Positions 9,444-18,867 of a stretch of 64,000 nt of DNA are shown here, in pieces (positions within the stretch are counted from its first letter, which is position 1; each line of letters starts with the position of its first letter). The DNA is from Hyphomicrobiales bacterium. Its GTDB lineage: Bacteria; Pseudomonadota; Alphaproteobacteria; Rhizobiales; Rhizobiaceae. A program made the position numbers and the translations under genes. The notes below the pieces were generated by a model that saw only the letters and a program-made list of their open reading frames with translations, was not told the origin of the DNA and made no database searches. Where the stretch lies: positions 186,001 through 250,000 of the forward strand of contig UCFC01000010.1 of assembly GCA_900471515.1 (NCBI GenBank), in the 5' to 3' direction.

Positions 9444-10484
9444 ATGAAGGGTATCCGTCAGCTTGCAGAACATCTCGACATTTCGATCGGGACGGTTTCG
9501 CGCGCGCTGAACGGCAAGGCCGATGTCAACGAGGAAACACGCAAGCGGGTGCTGGCTGCCGCCGAAGAATTCGGCTACGTCGCCAATCAGTCCGGCCGCA
9601 GCCTTCGTCAGGGAACGACCAACGTCATCGGCCTGATGATCGAATCCAGCAAGGAGACGGTCGAAAACAGCGACAACTTCTTCCTTGGCGTCACCGGCGG
9701 CCTCCAAAGCGTGTTGTCGCGCCATAAACTCGATCTCGTCATGCTCCCCTGCCCTAGCGACGAGGATCCTTACGAATATCTGAAGCGCATGGTGGCGCGC
9801 CGCGTCGTCGATGCCATGATCATCTCCGCAACTCAACGCATCGACAAGCGCATCGACCTGCTGATCAAGGCGAAGATTCCCTTCGTCGCACTTGGCCGCA
9901 GCTCTTCCGGCGGCAACAACTTCACCTGGATCGACCTTGATTTCGAAGGTGTCGCGACCTGCGCCGTGGACCGGCTCGTCGCCAAGGGACATCGCCGTAT
10001 CGCGATCGCCGCGCCGTCAGGCGAGATAAATCTCGGTTATGTCTTTGTCGACGCCTATCGGAAGGCTCTGGAAAAACATGGGATCAAGTATGATCCGAAG
10101 CTGGTGATCCGCGTGAAATCCAGCGAACAGGGCGGCTATCAGGCGGGCGAAGAACTGTTGCGGATCGACAACAGGCCGACGGCGATCATCCTGATCTACG
10201 AACTGATGGCGATCGGCCTCTACCGCCGCCTCGTTGAAGCCGGCGTCGTCCCCGGCCGCGATCTCGCCGTCATCGGCTTCCGCGAGGAACCCCGCGCCAG
10301 ATTCCTGCAGCCGACGCTGACATGCTTCCGCATGTCCCTGCCAGACCTCGGCGCAGCACTCGCCGAAACCCTGCTTGCAAGCATGCCCGCCTATTCGGAG
10401 ATCTATCGCAACGATGTCCGCAACCGTATCTGGCCGCTGGAGCTTGCTCCCGGTGAGAGCGATGCTTTCAGCATCAGAAGTTGA
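9444..10484 (+). CDS. LacI-family transcriptional regulator
   Basis: 346 residues. The N-terminal helix-turn-helix (residues 4-23, with SIGTVSRALNG) and hinge are classic LacI/GalR, followed by a periplasmic-binding-protein-like sensor domain (VIGLMIESS, VDAMIISATQ, IDLDFEGVATCAVDRLVAKGH, LAVIGFREEP). It is divergent from the sugar operon and shares an intergenic region with three AAACGTTT palindromes, so it very likely represses that operon and itself until an inducer from the pathway binds. Confidence 0.93.
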   Translation: MKGIRQLAEHLDISIGTVSRALNGKADVNEETRKRVLAAAEEFGYVANQSGRSLRQGTTNVIGLMIESSKETVENSDNFFLGVTGGLQSVLSRHKLDLVMLPCPSDEDPYEYLKRMVARRVVDAMIISATQRIDKRIDLLIKAKIPFVALGRSSSGGNNFTWIDLDFEGVATCAVDRLVAKGHRRIAIAAPSGEINLGYVFVDAYRKALEKHGIKYDPKLVIRVKSSEQGGYQAGEELLRIDNRPTAIILIYELMAIGLYRRLVEAGVVPGRDLAVIGFREEPRARFLQPTLTCFRMSLPDLGAALAETLLASMPAYSEIYRNDVRNRIWPLELAPGESDAFSIRS

Positions 10485-10523
10485 CCTCCGATTGGAGGCT
10501 TGCAATTGCCCCCAATTCGGGGC
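10485..10523 (+). terminator. tandem short hairpins after the lacI-type gene
   Basis: CCTCC/GGAGG (10485-10498, loop GATT) directly follows the stop codon. GCCCC/GGGGC (10508-10523) comes next, followed by CAAGTTT. It may end the regulator transcript, but the stems are short and the U-tract is poor. Confidence 0.35.
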
Positions 10524-10666
10524 CAAGTTTCCAATGAGAATTGAAGGCGGCATGGATTACAACACGTTTTGCACAAAGATGTGGCCTCGATTACTGCGTC
10601 ACTTCGAGCGAGAGAGAGAAATCTCACTATGTGGCGCTCTCAGGCGACTGCAACCTTCGAGGTATC

Positions 10667-10987
10667 ATGACGCACCAGCCGAAATCGAATACGGGCTCGT
10701 CAGAAGCCCCAAGCAACCTGTCGATCAAACGTCTTCTAGAGTTTCTCGCAGCCAATGGCGGCGGATTCGCGACAGTGGAAGGCGATGGATTTGAGCCCCT
10801 TGATCAAAAGGTTCTTGATGCCGCTGAACGTGAGCAACTCATAACCCGCTCCAAGCATAAAAGCGGCGCCTGGGAAGCTTACATCATGACGAAGCGCGGC
10901 TACGCCTTTATTGGTGTATCCACGCCCTCACGGTGGACGAGTTTTGTCATTCGGGCTCGAAAGGCGCTCGGTTTGCCGATAAGGTGA
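10667..10987 (+). CDS. small protein with winged-helix-like features, unknown
   Basis: 106 residues from ATG 10667, with GAGG a few bases upstream; the frame is open further upstream, but that region has no good start. The pattern of helices (SIKRLLEFLAANGG, LDQKVLDAAEREQLI) followed by AYIMTKRGYAFIG resembles a winged helix-turn-helix domain, where the T-x-x-G step often precedes the wing. No family was recognised. It sits between the sugar regulon and the EPS locus. Confidence 0.5.
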   Translation: MTHQPKSNTGSSEAPSNLSIKRLLEFLAANGGGFATVEGDGFEPLDQKVLDAAEREQLITRSKHKSGAWEAYIMTKRGYAFIGVSTPSRWTSFVIRARKALGLPIR

Positions 10988-11058
10988 CCGGAGCCCAAGC
11001 AACCTACATGTTTGAGGAATCCTTTGCGAACTGATTGCAACATGTCGCCGCCCGCTAA

Positions 11059-11871
11059 CTAGCCAGCCAGCGATGAACGGGCCGGCAGTTTGAATTCTCT
11101 TCGAACCCGGTTCGTGACCGGACGAAGCCGCGTCAGCGCATCTATGAAGCGTCGCGGCCCCTGAGCGTTAAATATCAAGTCCATGACTGAGCCCGACTGG
11201 CTATGCGCGCCGCTGTGCCCCACTCGGTAAATGGCTCCCGCAAATGGTAGGGCAACAAGTGGTTTGGCGGTCTCTTTCACTCGCGAAGACACGGAGACGT
11301 GGCTCCCGCACATCTCTTTTATATAGTCGTCATCAGCCTCTGCGACATCTTCCGGTAACTCAAAAATATCGCGGCTCAAAATGAGCGAAGTTCCGCAGAA
11401 ATGGGAGAAATTGTTGTTAATACAGACAAGGCGACCGCCATCGCTCCACACGAGCCCCCGTGTGATTTCCCAGCCGGTTTCGCTTCTGTTCTCGCCAACG
11501 AATTGCGCGATACGATTGCTGACGAAATCATCGTCGTCAACAATCATGAAGTAATCGCTGTCCTTCGCTTTGATCAGACCAGCCATTACCCGCCGGCCCT
11601 TGTCCAACCGGAAAGCATCATAAAACACCTGCCTGTCGCCGCCAGGAAGTAACTCGTGATTTCTATTCGGAGGAAAGTCGACGCGAAGAACTTCAAACTT
11701 TGGCGGCAGAGGTGGTATATCCGCGCCATGGTTGCAAACGACAATTGCGCGCCAGTTATCGGAAGTCTGATTGGAAATTGATGCAAATGTCTCCCGCAAT
11801 CTCTTCTTCAGTTCCTGCCAGTCCTTGGCATTGTCTTGATGCCTGACGGGAATAATAAACGCCAGCCTCAT
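11059..11871 (-). CDS. GT-A type glycosyltransferase-like protein
   Basis: 270 residues, with GGAGGGAGT directly before the ATG. It starts MRLAFIIPVRH and has VDDDDFVS near residue 115, a DxD-type nucleotide-sugar/metal site in a GT-A fold; a D-x-D region (EADDDYIKEMCG) follows. It is related to GT2/galactosyltransferase-like enzymes of polysaccharide clusters, but no exo orthologue can be assigned. First clear EPS-type gene from the left, facing the sugar regulon. Confidence 0.7.
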   Translation of the reverse strand: MRLAFIIPVRHQDNAKDWQELKKRLRETFASISNQTSDNWRAIVVCNHGADIPPLPPKFEVLRVDFPPNRNHELLPGGDRQVFYDAFRLDKGRRVMAGLIKAKDSDYFMIVDDDDFVSNRIAQFVGENRSETGWEITRGLVWSDGGRLVCINNNFSHFCGTSLILSRDIFELPEDVAEADDDYIKEMCGSHVSVSSRVKETAKPLVALPFAGAIYRVGHSGAHSQSGSVMDLIFNAQGPRRFIDALTRLRPVTNRVRREFKLPARSSLAG

Positions 11872-12185
11872 ACTCCCTCCGATCAGTTATGAACCACAAT
11901 TAGACGACGCCTCTCTATTTGCTGCGGCGCAAACATCCACCAGCGAGCAAATAGTCGTAGCGCGTCGAATAACCTGCCGATGAGTAACTGCATTCGAAGC
12001 CCTCCTTTCTTATTCGCTCAACAACGGGGCGATGTTCAGGTCGAAGCTAGTAACGCCGCTTCCGATTTTTCACGCTCTGCGTCAGCCAACCCGGCCAATC
12101 ACTGTCAGTGATGGTGACGCAATGCCATTGATCGCGGCTAAACTTCGATGTTGGATAGTCTCCGTTATCAAGACGACATTCTATA
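11872..12185. other. intergenic stretch, nothing recognised
   Basis: About 314 bases between the glycosyltransferase start and the end of the first GH16 gene. It should hold the glycosyltransferase promoter and the GH16 transcript end. No repeat, ORF or RNA was recognised. Confidence 0.4.
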
Positions 12186-12932
12186 TCATTTGATGGAAGT
12201 GACCTTATAGCCCGTGACCTGCATCGTCAGCCTGGTACCCGGCGCCATTGGTGTCCATTTTCCAGCCCAACCCGGATCGGCACCATTGGCCACCCAGATG
12301 TCAAAAAACGGCTTCATCGGAAGCGAAGGAAAAACCCCGCCCGTATCTTGGGGCGTGATCTTCGCAACCTGTCTTCCGTCTACGTACCAGGTGATTGATT
12401 TTCCTGCTTCATAGGCGATCCCTAAGCGGTAGCTTTTCCCGGATAAATCGCCCGGAATTAATGGTGCGTTCGAGCCCCTGCTCCAAAATGCCTTCTTTTT
12501 GCCGTTAACATTCGTCCAGGCTGTGATCGTTAGGCCCTTCACACCCACGAATTCGAAATCTATCTCATCGCCGTTGACATCGGGTCCCATTACCCAGAGA
12601 GGCGCAGCAACCAGCCCAGACGCCATCTTAGGAAGGGTAACATCGACTTCCCACAGCGCCTTGGAGCGAAAGTCGTTGGCCTGGACCTGTCCGGATGCTC
12701 TTTCGCTCACACTCAAGTTGAGAGTGCCATTTGTAATCTGCGCGTTGGCAGACCTCCAATTGTAACCACCAAGCTTTCCCTCACCCCACTCGGAAGGGAA
12801 GAACAGGTTCCTGTAATTGAAAGCCTTGAGCTGAACACCTTTCCAGTTTGGCAAGCTTTCCGCATGAACCATCGAAACCAATGGCCCCGAAGCAATGGTT
12901 AAAGCGAGCATTAATCGCTTGACGACGGACAT
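12186..12932 (-). CDS. secreted glycoside hydrolase family 16 glycanase (ExoK-like), copy 1
   Basis: 248 residues from ATG 12932, set by AAGGAG seven bases upstream. A Sec signal peptide (about 1-24) precedes a GH16 beta-jelly-roll. The catalytic signature DEIDFEF has Glu123 (nucleophile), Asp125 and Glu127 (acid/base). The related ExoK of S. meliloti is an endo-1,3-1,4-beta-glucanase that trims succinoglycan, so a chain-length or turnover role in the periplasm or outside is likely. A second 248-residue copy is at 14245-14991, with the catalytic residues at identical positions. Confidence 0.88.
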   Translation of the reverse strand: MSVVKRLMLALTIASGPLVSMVHAESLPNWKGVQLKAFNYRNLFFPSEWGEGKLGGYNWRSANAQITNGTLNLSVSERASGQVQANDFRSKALWEVDVTLPKMASGLVAAPLWVMGPDVNGDEIDFEFVGVKGLTITAWTNVNGKKKAFWSRGSNAPLIPGDLSGKSYRLGIAYEAGKSITWYVDGRQVAKITPQDTGGVFPSLPMKPFFDIWVANGADPGWAGKWTPMAPGTRLTMQVTGYKVTSIK

Positions 12933-13060
12933 CGGCTCTCCTTTGTGACGAAGCATCAGAGCAACTAAGCTTCAAAAAATGGATTCTATGGGGCAATGTT
13001 TGCACGATTGAGACAGAGGCACTCAGAGCTGTGGCGGCAACTCGGTCAAACCCAGACGCG

Positions 13061-14020
13061 TCAGCGTATTACTGGTTCCCCGTGATAGCGTCGCTGTGAC
13101 GGTTTAGACACTCCGAATCCCACTTCCATCATGAGACGCGGCGTGCTTCTCGCGAGTGTTCCCATATGAAATCCGAACGGGTCTTCGACGAAACCGGTAC
13201 CGGCCGGCCCCGTCAGTGTCATTGCCTCCTTCTCGCCGTAGAAGCTTAGGACCTCGTCGGCGGGATGGCCGACGACCAATGTGAATTGATGCTTCAAACG
13301 TCTTCGCCGATGGCTGCCACGCACATACACATGTGGTCCCGCGTCAACATCAACATCAGTGAGATAAAAGAAGAACTTGAGCATTCTCCAATCATCAAGG
13401 TCGAAGTGAAACTTGAATGAAGCACGGCTCAGCTCAGCCTCTGTGGCCGATCGTGTCGGAAAGCTCCACCACGTGCGGGTCGTAATGACTCGTGCCTCCC
13501 CGCCCAGGTAATTTTGCGCTATGGCAAGCAGAATCGGATCCTGCTGGACGGCTAGAGCTGCCTCGCACTTCAGAACGCGCTCGAAGTGATGGCCGCTTAG
13601 GATAGAGCGACCAAATTGCATTTCGGCCATTCCATGGTCGCCGGGGAGGAACTCAATACGCCGGTCGAAATTACCAAAACAAGGAGTTTTCCAACCAAAA
13701 TCCGAGATTGCCATACAGATTTCGGAGGGTAGATCGAGACCAGTAAATATCCCGCCCCGACGCAAGTCTTCGGCCGCTTTCCGAGCGTCAACGTTACCGA
13801 ACATTGACTCCGCGGAACTTAATTTCGGGGCAGCTTTCGCCGTTAGCCAGTGGGCGCGACGAAAAGGCAGTATACGCGCTAAGACAAACATGAGCAGCCA
13901 GGCCGGGTTTTCGCAGACATCCTTGAGATAGGTAGGAATGCGAGCACTGATCCGACGCAAAGTGCCTCCGGACCGAGCTATCGATTCCAGATCTTTTGCC
14001 CGCGATACGGTTTCAGGCAC
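13061..14020 (-). CDS. phytanoyl-CoA dioxygenase-like (2OG-Fe(II)) protein
   Basis: 319 residues from GTG 14020, which has GGAGGG eight bases upstream; an ATG five codons earlier (14035) contains that SD sequence, and the frame stays open to 14137. The segment FHFDLDDW gives the H-x-D iron ligands (His205, Asp207). GPHVYVRGSH is the usual PhyH loop, and FGFHMGTL (His285) followed by TPRLMME (Arg295) supplies the distal ligand and 2-oxoglutarate anchor. Likely an oxygenase acting on a small metabolite or on the polysaccharide. It lies between two GH16 genes on the same strand. Substrate unknown. Confidence 0.75.
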   Translation of the reverse strand: MPETVSRAKDLESIARSGGTLRRISARIPTYLKDVCENPAWLLMFVLARILPFRRAHWLTAKAAPKLSSAESMFGNVDARKAAEDLRRGGIFTGLDLPSEICMAISDFGWKTPCFGNFDRRIEFLPGDHGMAEMQFGRSILSGHHFERVLKCEAALAVQQDPILLAIAQNYLGGEARVITTRTWWSFPTRSATEAELSRASFKFHFDLDDWRMLKFFFYLTDVDVDAGPHVYVRGSHRRRRLKHQFTLVVGHPADEVLSFYGEKEAMTLTGPAGTGFVEDPFGFHMGTLARSTPRLMMEVGFGVSKPSQRRYHGEPVIR

Positions 14021-14244
14021 GGTAGATCCCTCCATAAATCGACGGCATGAATGCTGATAGAACCGCACGCGCCTGCGCTGACCATCAGCGACTTTCAACT
14101 GGCGTGAACTCGCATTTAAAGACCTAGGGGGCGACAACGGTTTTTCTATAGTTGCAAGCCAAATCCCGCAAAACGCAATTCCCGCACTTATACGAAACCC
14201 ATCGGTCGCTCGTTGCGCTCACGTTGTAACCGCAATATGGCTGC

Positions 14245-14991
14245 CTACAGCGGCGTAAATTTATATCCTGTGACTTTCATCGTGAGCTTTGAGCCAGATG
14301 CCATCGGCGTCCACTGGCCCGCCCAAAGAGGATCGAGCCCGTCAGCAACCCAAAGGTCGAAATAAGGCTTCAGCGGCAGGGAAGGAAAGAATAGCCCGCC
14401 GGTGTCCACGGGAGTGATTCTGGCAACCTGTTTCCCATTCACATACCAGGTAATCGAATTGCCGGGGTCATACTCGATCCCCAGCTTGTAACTCTTTCCG
14501 GAAAGATCGCCTTTGATAAGCGGCGCATCAGAGCCCATGCTGTAGACAGCTTTTTTGGCTCCATTCACTTTTGTCCAAGCTGTGATCGTCAGCCCCTTTG
14601 TTCCGACGAACTCAAAATCGATCTCGTCGGCATTAGCGTCCTTGCTCATCAGCCATAACGGCGCCGCGACCAACCCCGGCGCCATCTTGGGAAGAGTGAC
14701 CTCCACTTCCCAGCGCCCCTTGGCCGCGAAAGTGTTGCCCTGAACTTCGCCAGATGCCCTTTCGGTCACACTTAAATTCAACGTACCGCTCACAATTTCC
14801 GCGTTGGCCGCTTTCCAATTGTATGCACCAAGCTTCGCCTCGTTCCACTCGGCAGGAAAGAATGGGTTAGCATAGTTCCATAGCTTCAACTGCACCCCAG
14901 CCCAATTGGGCAGAGTTTGCGCATTCGCGGCCGAGCTTGCGGCAACAAATGAGAATATTAGAAAGTACATTAGCCGTCGGGAGGTGCGCAT
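14245..14991 (-). CDS. secreted glycoside hydrolase family 16 glycanase (ExoK-like), copy 2
   Basis: 248 residues from ATG 14991, with GGAG upstream. Signal peptide about 1-24 (hydrophobic YFLIFSFVAASSAANA). The catalytic segment DEIDFEF again puts Glu123, Asp125 and Glu127 in place. It is a close paralogue of the 12186-12932 protein throughout the mature sequence (e.g. LPNWAGVQLK versus LPNWKGVQLK), so a local duplication with an oxygenase gene between the copies is likely. Expected to cleave beta-glucan linkages in the exported polymer. Confidence 0.88.
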   Translation of the reverse strand: MRTSRRLMYFLIFSFVAASSAANAQTLPNWAGVQLKLWNYANPFFPAEWNEAKLGAYNWKAANAEIVSGTLNLSVTERASGEVQGNTFAAKGRWEVEVTLPKMAPGLVAAPLWLMSKDANADEIDFEFVGTKGLTITAWTKVNGAKKAVYSMGSDAPLIKGDLSGKSYKLGIEYDPGNSITWYVNGKQVARITPVDTGGLFFPSLPLKPYFDLWVADGLDPLWAGQWTPMASGSKLTMKVTGYKFTPL

Positions 14992-15370
14992 GATAGCTCC
15001 AATCTTCAGGTCTTGGCATCTGTGAGGTTCCATGGAGGCTCATAGTTGCATTAAACGCTGCGGCAACCCAGAGATTTTGCTCGGCGGTATGGCTTTTTGC
15101 TGTGCTACCGGACAATCAATCGGAACGCAAAAATGGCCGAAATGATCTTTTCATGCGCTCGCAAGTCGGACGCACTGCAGACGGTTTCGTACACCAAGGT
15201 CACTCGCCCGGAAACGAAACACACCCGGCAGGCATGGAATTTCCGTTGTATTTCCAGCGCTTAAGGGCTCGATATGTGATGTCGTCACAGAGGACGTCAA
15301 AAACCATGATGCACTGCGAAATGCGGCTGGCATTGTCGTTGGATATTGGGTAGAAGGTTCGGCAGTACCA
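14992..15370. other. divergent intergenic region, GH16 copy 2 / exoM-like
   Basis: About 380 bases that must carry promoters for the leftward GH16 gene and the rightward exoM-like gene. No conserved operator, repeat or small gene was recognised. Confidence 0.45.
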
Positions 15371-16336
15371 ATGGATGGACGACGCCTCATGATGCCAGAG
15401 ACGGCGATTACCATATGCATCTGCACGTTTCGTCGGCCTCAGATCGCAGCTACCTTGGCTTCACTGAAAAAACTTCAGCTTGAACCGAACTGGAATGTAC
15501 GCGTCGTCGTCGTTGACAACGATTTTGAGCCCACGGCGCGTGGCATTGTCGCGAAAGCCGCCGAACAATTGTCGTTCCCGGTTACCTACCTTCACGCCCC
15601 TGCAAACAATATATCGATAGCGCGCAACGCATGTCTGGAAGCGGCTACTGGCGACTACATGGCTTTCATTGACGACGACGAGACAGTCACGAGCCGATGG
15701 CTTACTGAATTGGTTGCGGTCGCACAAAAAAGCGGGGCGCAAGCAGTACTCGGGCCGGTGCGTGCTCTCTATGATGCCGGAATGCCCGAATGGATGATTC
15801 AAGGCGACTTTCATTCCACCTTTCCGGTTTTTGTCAAAGGCGAGATCGTTACAGGTTATACTTGCAACGTGCTCATGGATCGGCGTTCAGACAAAATCAG
15901 CGATCTTCGTTTCGATCTGTCCCGTGGTAAAAGCGGTGGAGAAGACACAGATTTCTTTGCGCGGCTCCATCGCCGTGGTGGCCGAATCAGCTACGCGGAA
16001 AATGCATGGATAGAAGAAGTTGTCCCGCAATCACGCGCAAGCCTTAAATGGTTGTCGAGCAGGCGGTTCCGCTCAGGCCAAACGCACGGCCGAATCGTCT
16101 CGAGAGACAATCCACAGTTGATGGCCCGATTGAGCGCTCTTATGATGGCGGCAGCGAAGGCCGCGTATTGCTTTGGAACGACCGCTTTCGGCCTGGTTTC
16201 CCCAGTACAGTGGCGTCGGAATTATCTGCGTGGCATGTTACATCTGGGTGCCATCAGTGCGTTGATAGGTGCACGGGAAATCGAACAATACGGAGCAGTG
16301 CTGACGGATGGGAAAAGCGCCAATGTCGGCCGATGA
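15371..16336 (+). CDS. exoM: ExoM-like family 2 glycosyltransferase
   Basis: 321 residues (an ATG pair at 15389 is an alternative start). ITICICTFRRPQIAATLASL opens the GT2 domain; AFIDDDETVTSRWL holds the DxD site. The segments NNISIARNACLEAATGDY, GDFHSTFPVFVKGEI, GKSGGEDTDFF and RRFRSGQTHGR are highly characteristic of ExoM, the succinoglycan beta-1,4-glucosyltransferase that adds a glucose to the lipid-linked tetrasaccharide stage. Acts at the cytoplasmic face of the membrane. It overlaps the flippase gene by a few codons. Confidence 0.87.
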   Translation: MDGRRLMMPETAITICICTFRRPQIAATLASLKKLQLEPNWNVRVVVVDNDFEPTARGIVAKAAEQLSFPVTYLHAPANNISIARNACLEAATGDYMAFIDDDETVTSRWLTELVAVAQKSGAQAVLGPVRALYDAGMPEWMIQGDFHSTFPVFVKGEIVTGYTCNVLMDRRSDKISDLRFDLSRGKSGGEDTDFFARLHRRGGRISYAENAWIEEVVPQSRASLKWLSSRRFRSGQTHGRIVSRDNPQLMARLSALMMAAAKAAYCFGTTAFGLVSPVQWRRNYLRGMLHLGAISALIGAREIEQYGAVLTDGKSANVGR

Positions 16337-17825
16337 AACCGACGCGACCACAAAGGATCCGGCACACTCCTATCAGCATTTGAAGACAGGAAGGGCCAAA
16401 GCCGCATTGAGCGGCATTATTTGGTCGTCTTTCAACAGCCTTGCCCCTGCCGCGGTTGGCGCGGGTGTGTTTACGATCACATCACGTTTCCTCTCGCCCA
16501 GCGAATTCGGCATTGTTGCATTTGCCGCGAGCATAGCTGGATTTGCCAGCGCGGTTGCACCGGTCGGATTTGGAGAGGCAATTGTCCAACACAGGGACAT
16601 TACCAAGAAACATCTCGACACTGTTTTTTGGCTGTGCATGGCCTCTGCAGTGGTTATCTATGTCGCTCTTTTGATGGCAGCATGGCCTCTATCCTTCATG
16701 ACAGGAGAAGCCGAACTCGCCTTGTTTGTTCCGATTGTCGGAGCGCGAGTGATTTTTGACTTAGCAGCCACCGTCCCGAATGCGCTGCTTACGCGTTCGA
16801 TGTCCTTCAACCGTCTGGCGATACGCACGACAATGGCTTCTATCGTCTCTGCCATCGTGTGCCTTTCAGTTCTTGCCATGGGATACGGAGCTTGGGCTCT
16901 CGCGCTCTCGCAGCTCTCTGCTGCGGTGGCCGCTTCGATCGCAGCTCTCGTTTCCGTCAGATGGCGTCCAGGATGGCATTTCGACCGGGCTGCATTGGCC
17001 GACCTCAAGCGGTTCGGTCTGTTTGCGTCCGGCAATCGCATCCTGACGACGATAAATGTGGACCAGTTGATGGTCGGCTCTCTTCTTGGGGCTGGGCCGC
17101 TCGGCCTCTACGGATTTGCGCAACGGATATATCAAATCCTCAGCCAGCTTCTGGTTGGGGTACTGAGTTCCGTTTCTTTTCCGCTTCTTTCAACGCTGCG
17201 AAACGAGCACGAAAAACTCCGAGAGGTTTATCTGTCGGCAACCTTCATTTCGTCTGCAGCGTCATTCCCGATATTTGTCGGCCTAGCCTCTGTCGCCAGC
17301 GACCTGATACCACTCGTCTTCGGCCCACAGTGGATCGATGCACTGTGGGCGCTGAGGGCCTTTTGTCTGATTGGACTGCTTGCCTGTGTCGGTGTATTGC
17401 AATCTTCCCTGATACGCAGCCAGGGTAAAGTTGACTGGTGGATGTGGTACATGGTGGCAAATCAGGTACTGACAGCTACTGTAGTCTTATGCTTCTACCG
17501 CTTCGGCGTGAGTGTAATGGTCTGCGCCATAGCTTTAAAAACATGCCTCTACTGGCCAGTATCGGCGGTGATGACCGCCAAGCTTCTGAAGATCAGTCCG
17601 TTGAGCTATTTGAGGCCGTTCCTTTTGCCGACATTCGCGGCCTTGCTGATGTTCCTATGCGTTATTCTTGCCCAGCGATCACTAGCTGATGTTGATCCCG
17701 TGGTGCGTCTCGCGGCGGAAATCGGCTGTGGAGCGGTGGTTTATCTCGTAGCAATTCTTTCCCTAGGGTGGCGAAGGGTTGTTGAGTTGATGTCAATTGT
17801 CAAAAGGACACATTCGAATGCTTAG
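16323..17825 (+). CDS. exoT: polysaccharide flippase of the Wzx/ExoT type
   Basis: 500 residues from ATG 16323 (GGGAA upstream; ATG 16308 is an alternative), overlapping the end of the exoM-like gene by 14 bases. Twelve to fourteen predicted membrane helices; the N-terminal SGIIWSSFNSLAPAAVGAGVF and RFLSPSEFGIVAFA segments are typical of the MOP/Wzx flippase family, including ExoT of succinoglycan synthesis. Would flip the undecaprenyl-linked repeat unit to the periplasm. Confidence 0.85.
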   Translation: MSADETDATTKDPAHSYQHLKTGRAKAALSGIIWSSFNSLAPAAVGAGVFTITSRFLSPSEFGIVAFAASIAGFASAVAPVGFGEAIVQHRDITKKHLDTVFWLCMASAVVIYVALLMAAWPLSFMTGEAELALFVPIVGARVIFDLAATVPNALLTRSMSFNRLAIRTTMASIVSAIVCLSVLAMGYGAWALALSQLSAAVAASIAALVSVRWRPGWHFDRAALADLKRFGLFASGNRILTTINVDQLMVGSLLGAGPLGLYGFAQRIYQILSQLLVGVLSSVSFPLLSTLRNEHEKLREVYLSATFISSAASFPIFVGLASVASDLIPLVFGPQWIDALWALRAFCLIGLLACVGVLQSSLIRSQGKVDWWMWYMVANQVLTATVVLCFYRFGVSVMVCAIALKTCLYWPVSAVMTAKLLKISPLSYLRPFLLPTFAALLMFLCVILAQRSLADVDPVVRLAAEIGCGAVVYLVAILSLGWRRVVELMSIVKRTHSNA

Positions 17826-17961
17826 CTGGCGCGAGGTGCATCGCAAAACTGCATTTCATCGCACTCTCGAATAGGAACTTAACTAGATAACCGACAACGG
17901 GATTGCCAGTTTCGTCAATCCAAACCATTCGACGTGACGAAGAGAAAACGAGGGCTCTTAA

Positions 17962-18867
17962 GTGAAACTCATTTACTTTCAAGGCGTAGTTCCGAATTTT
18001 GGCGACGAACTTAATCCGTATATGTGGAGCAAAATACTCCCCCCCGGTTTCTTGAACGAAGACAGTTCCGAACTATTTCTCGGCATTGGCTCGATCCTTC
18101 ACAAGCACGGTTACCCAAGCGAAGCTATCAAGCATGTCCTGGGCTCAGGTTACGCAGGCTACGGCAGTCCGCCGGAGATTAATGACGGATCCTGGAACAT
18201 AGTATTCGTGCGAGGCCCCCGAACGGCCGCGACGCTTGGATTGCCACCCGAAAAGGCGATAGCCGACGGCGCCATTCTGCTGCGAACTATCGACCTGCCG
18301 GAACCACGGGAGCAAAGCGAAGTTGCGTTCATGCCCCACTACGAGAGCCTCAATCGAGGTTTCTGGCCGGAGGCATGTAAACTGGCCGGAATTAAGCTCA
18401 TTGATCCGACCCGAGATCTTGATGAGATTATCGGGCAGATTCGAGGCGCCAAGCTGCTCGTCACCGAGGCCATGCACGGAGCGATAGTCGCAGATGCTCT
18501 ACGAACGCCTTGGGTATCGGCGAGACCTATCTATAGTGGACACCACGCAAAATGGCTCGACTGGGCCGAGGCTCTGTCGCTGGATCTGCGCCAGCCGCGA
18601 CTTTGGCCATCGAGCATCGCGGAACTCTATACGCGCCTCACGAGACGAGGCTCGCCAGAAAGCATCGTTGGGCGGCTAAACAAGCGCGCTGTTGCCACTC
18701 CAGCAAACGCAATCTTGACCTATGCAGCTGCTAAGAGACTCCAGCAGCTCGCCAAAATGGATCCGCAGCTCAGCCGCGACGACGTGATCGAACGTCAGAC
18801 ACAGCGTGCTCAGGAAGCGATTTTCAGCTTTGTCTCCACCCGTACCGAGAGCGTGGCACGCGCATAA
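17962..18867 (+). CDS. exoV: ExoV-like polysaccharide pyruvyltransferase, copy 1
   Basis: 301 residues from GTG 17962, with GAGGG eight bases upstream. It starts MKLIYFQGVVPNFGDELNPY, the hallmark of ExoV. VRGPRTAATLG and TEAMHGAIVADALRTPW belong to the polysaccharide pyruvyl transferase domain (PF04230-type). Such enzymes add a ketal-linked pyruvate from PEP to a terminal sugar of the lipid-linked unit. A paralogue with the same architecture is at 40488-41396. A 136-base gap separates it from the flippase gene. Confidence 0.88.
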   Translation: MKLIYFQGVVPNFGDELNPYMWSKILPPGFLNEDSSELFLGIGSILHKHGYPSEAIKHVLGSGYAGYGSPPEINDGSWNIVFVRGPRTAATLGLPPEKAIADGAILLRTIDLPEPREQSEVAFMPHYESLNRGFWPEACKLAGIKLIDPTRDLDEIIGQIRGAKLLVTEAMHGAIVADALRTPWVSARPIYSGHHAKWLDWAEALSLDLRQPRLWPSSIAELYTRLTRRGSPESIVGRLNKRAVATPANAILTYAAAKRLQQLAKMDPQLSRDDVIERQTQRAQEAIFSFVSTRTESVARA

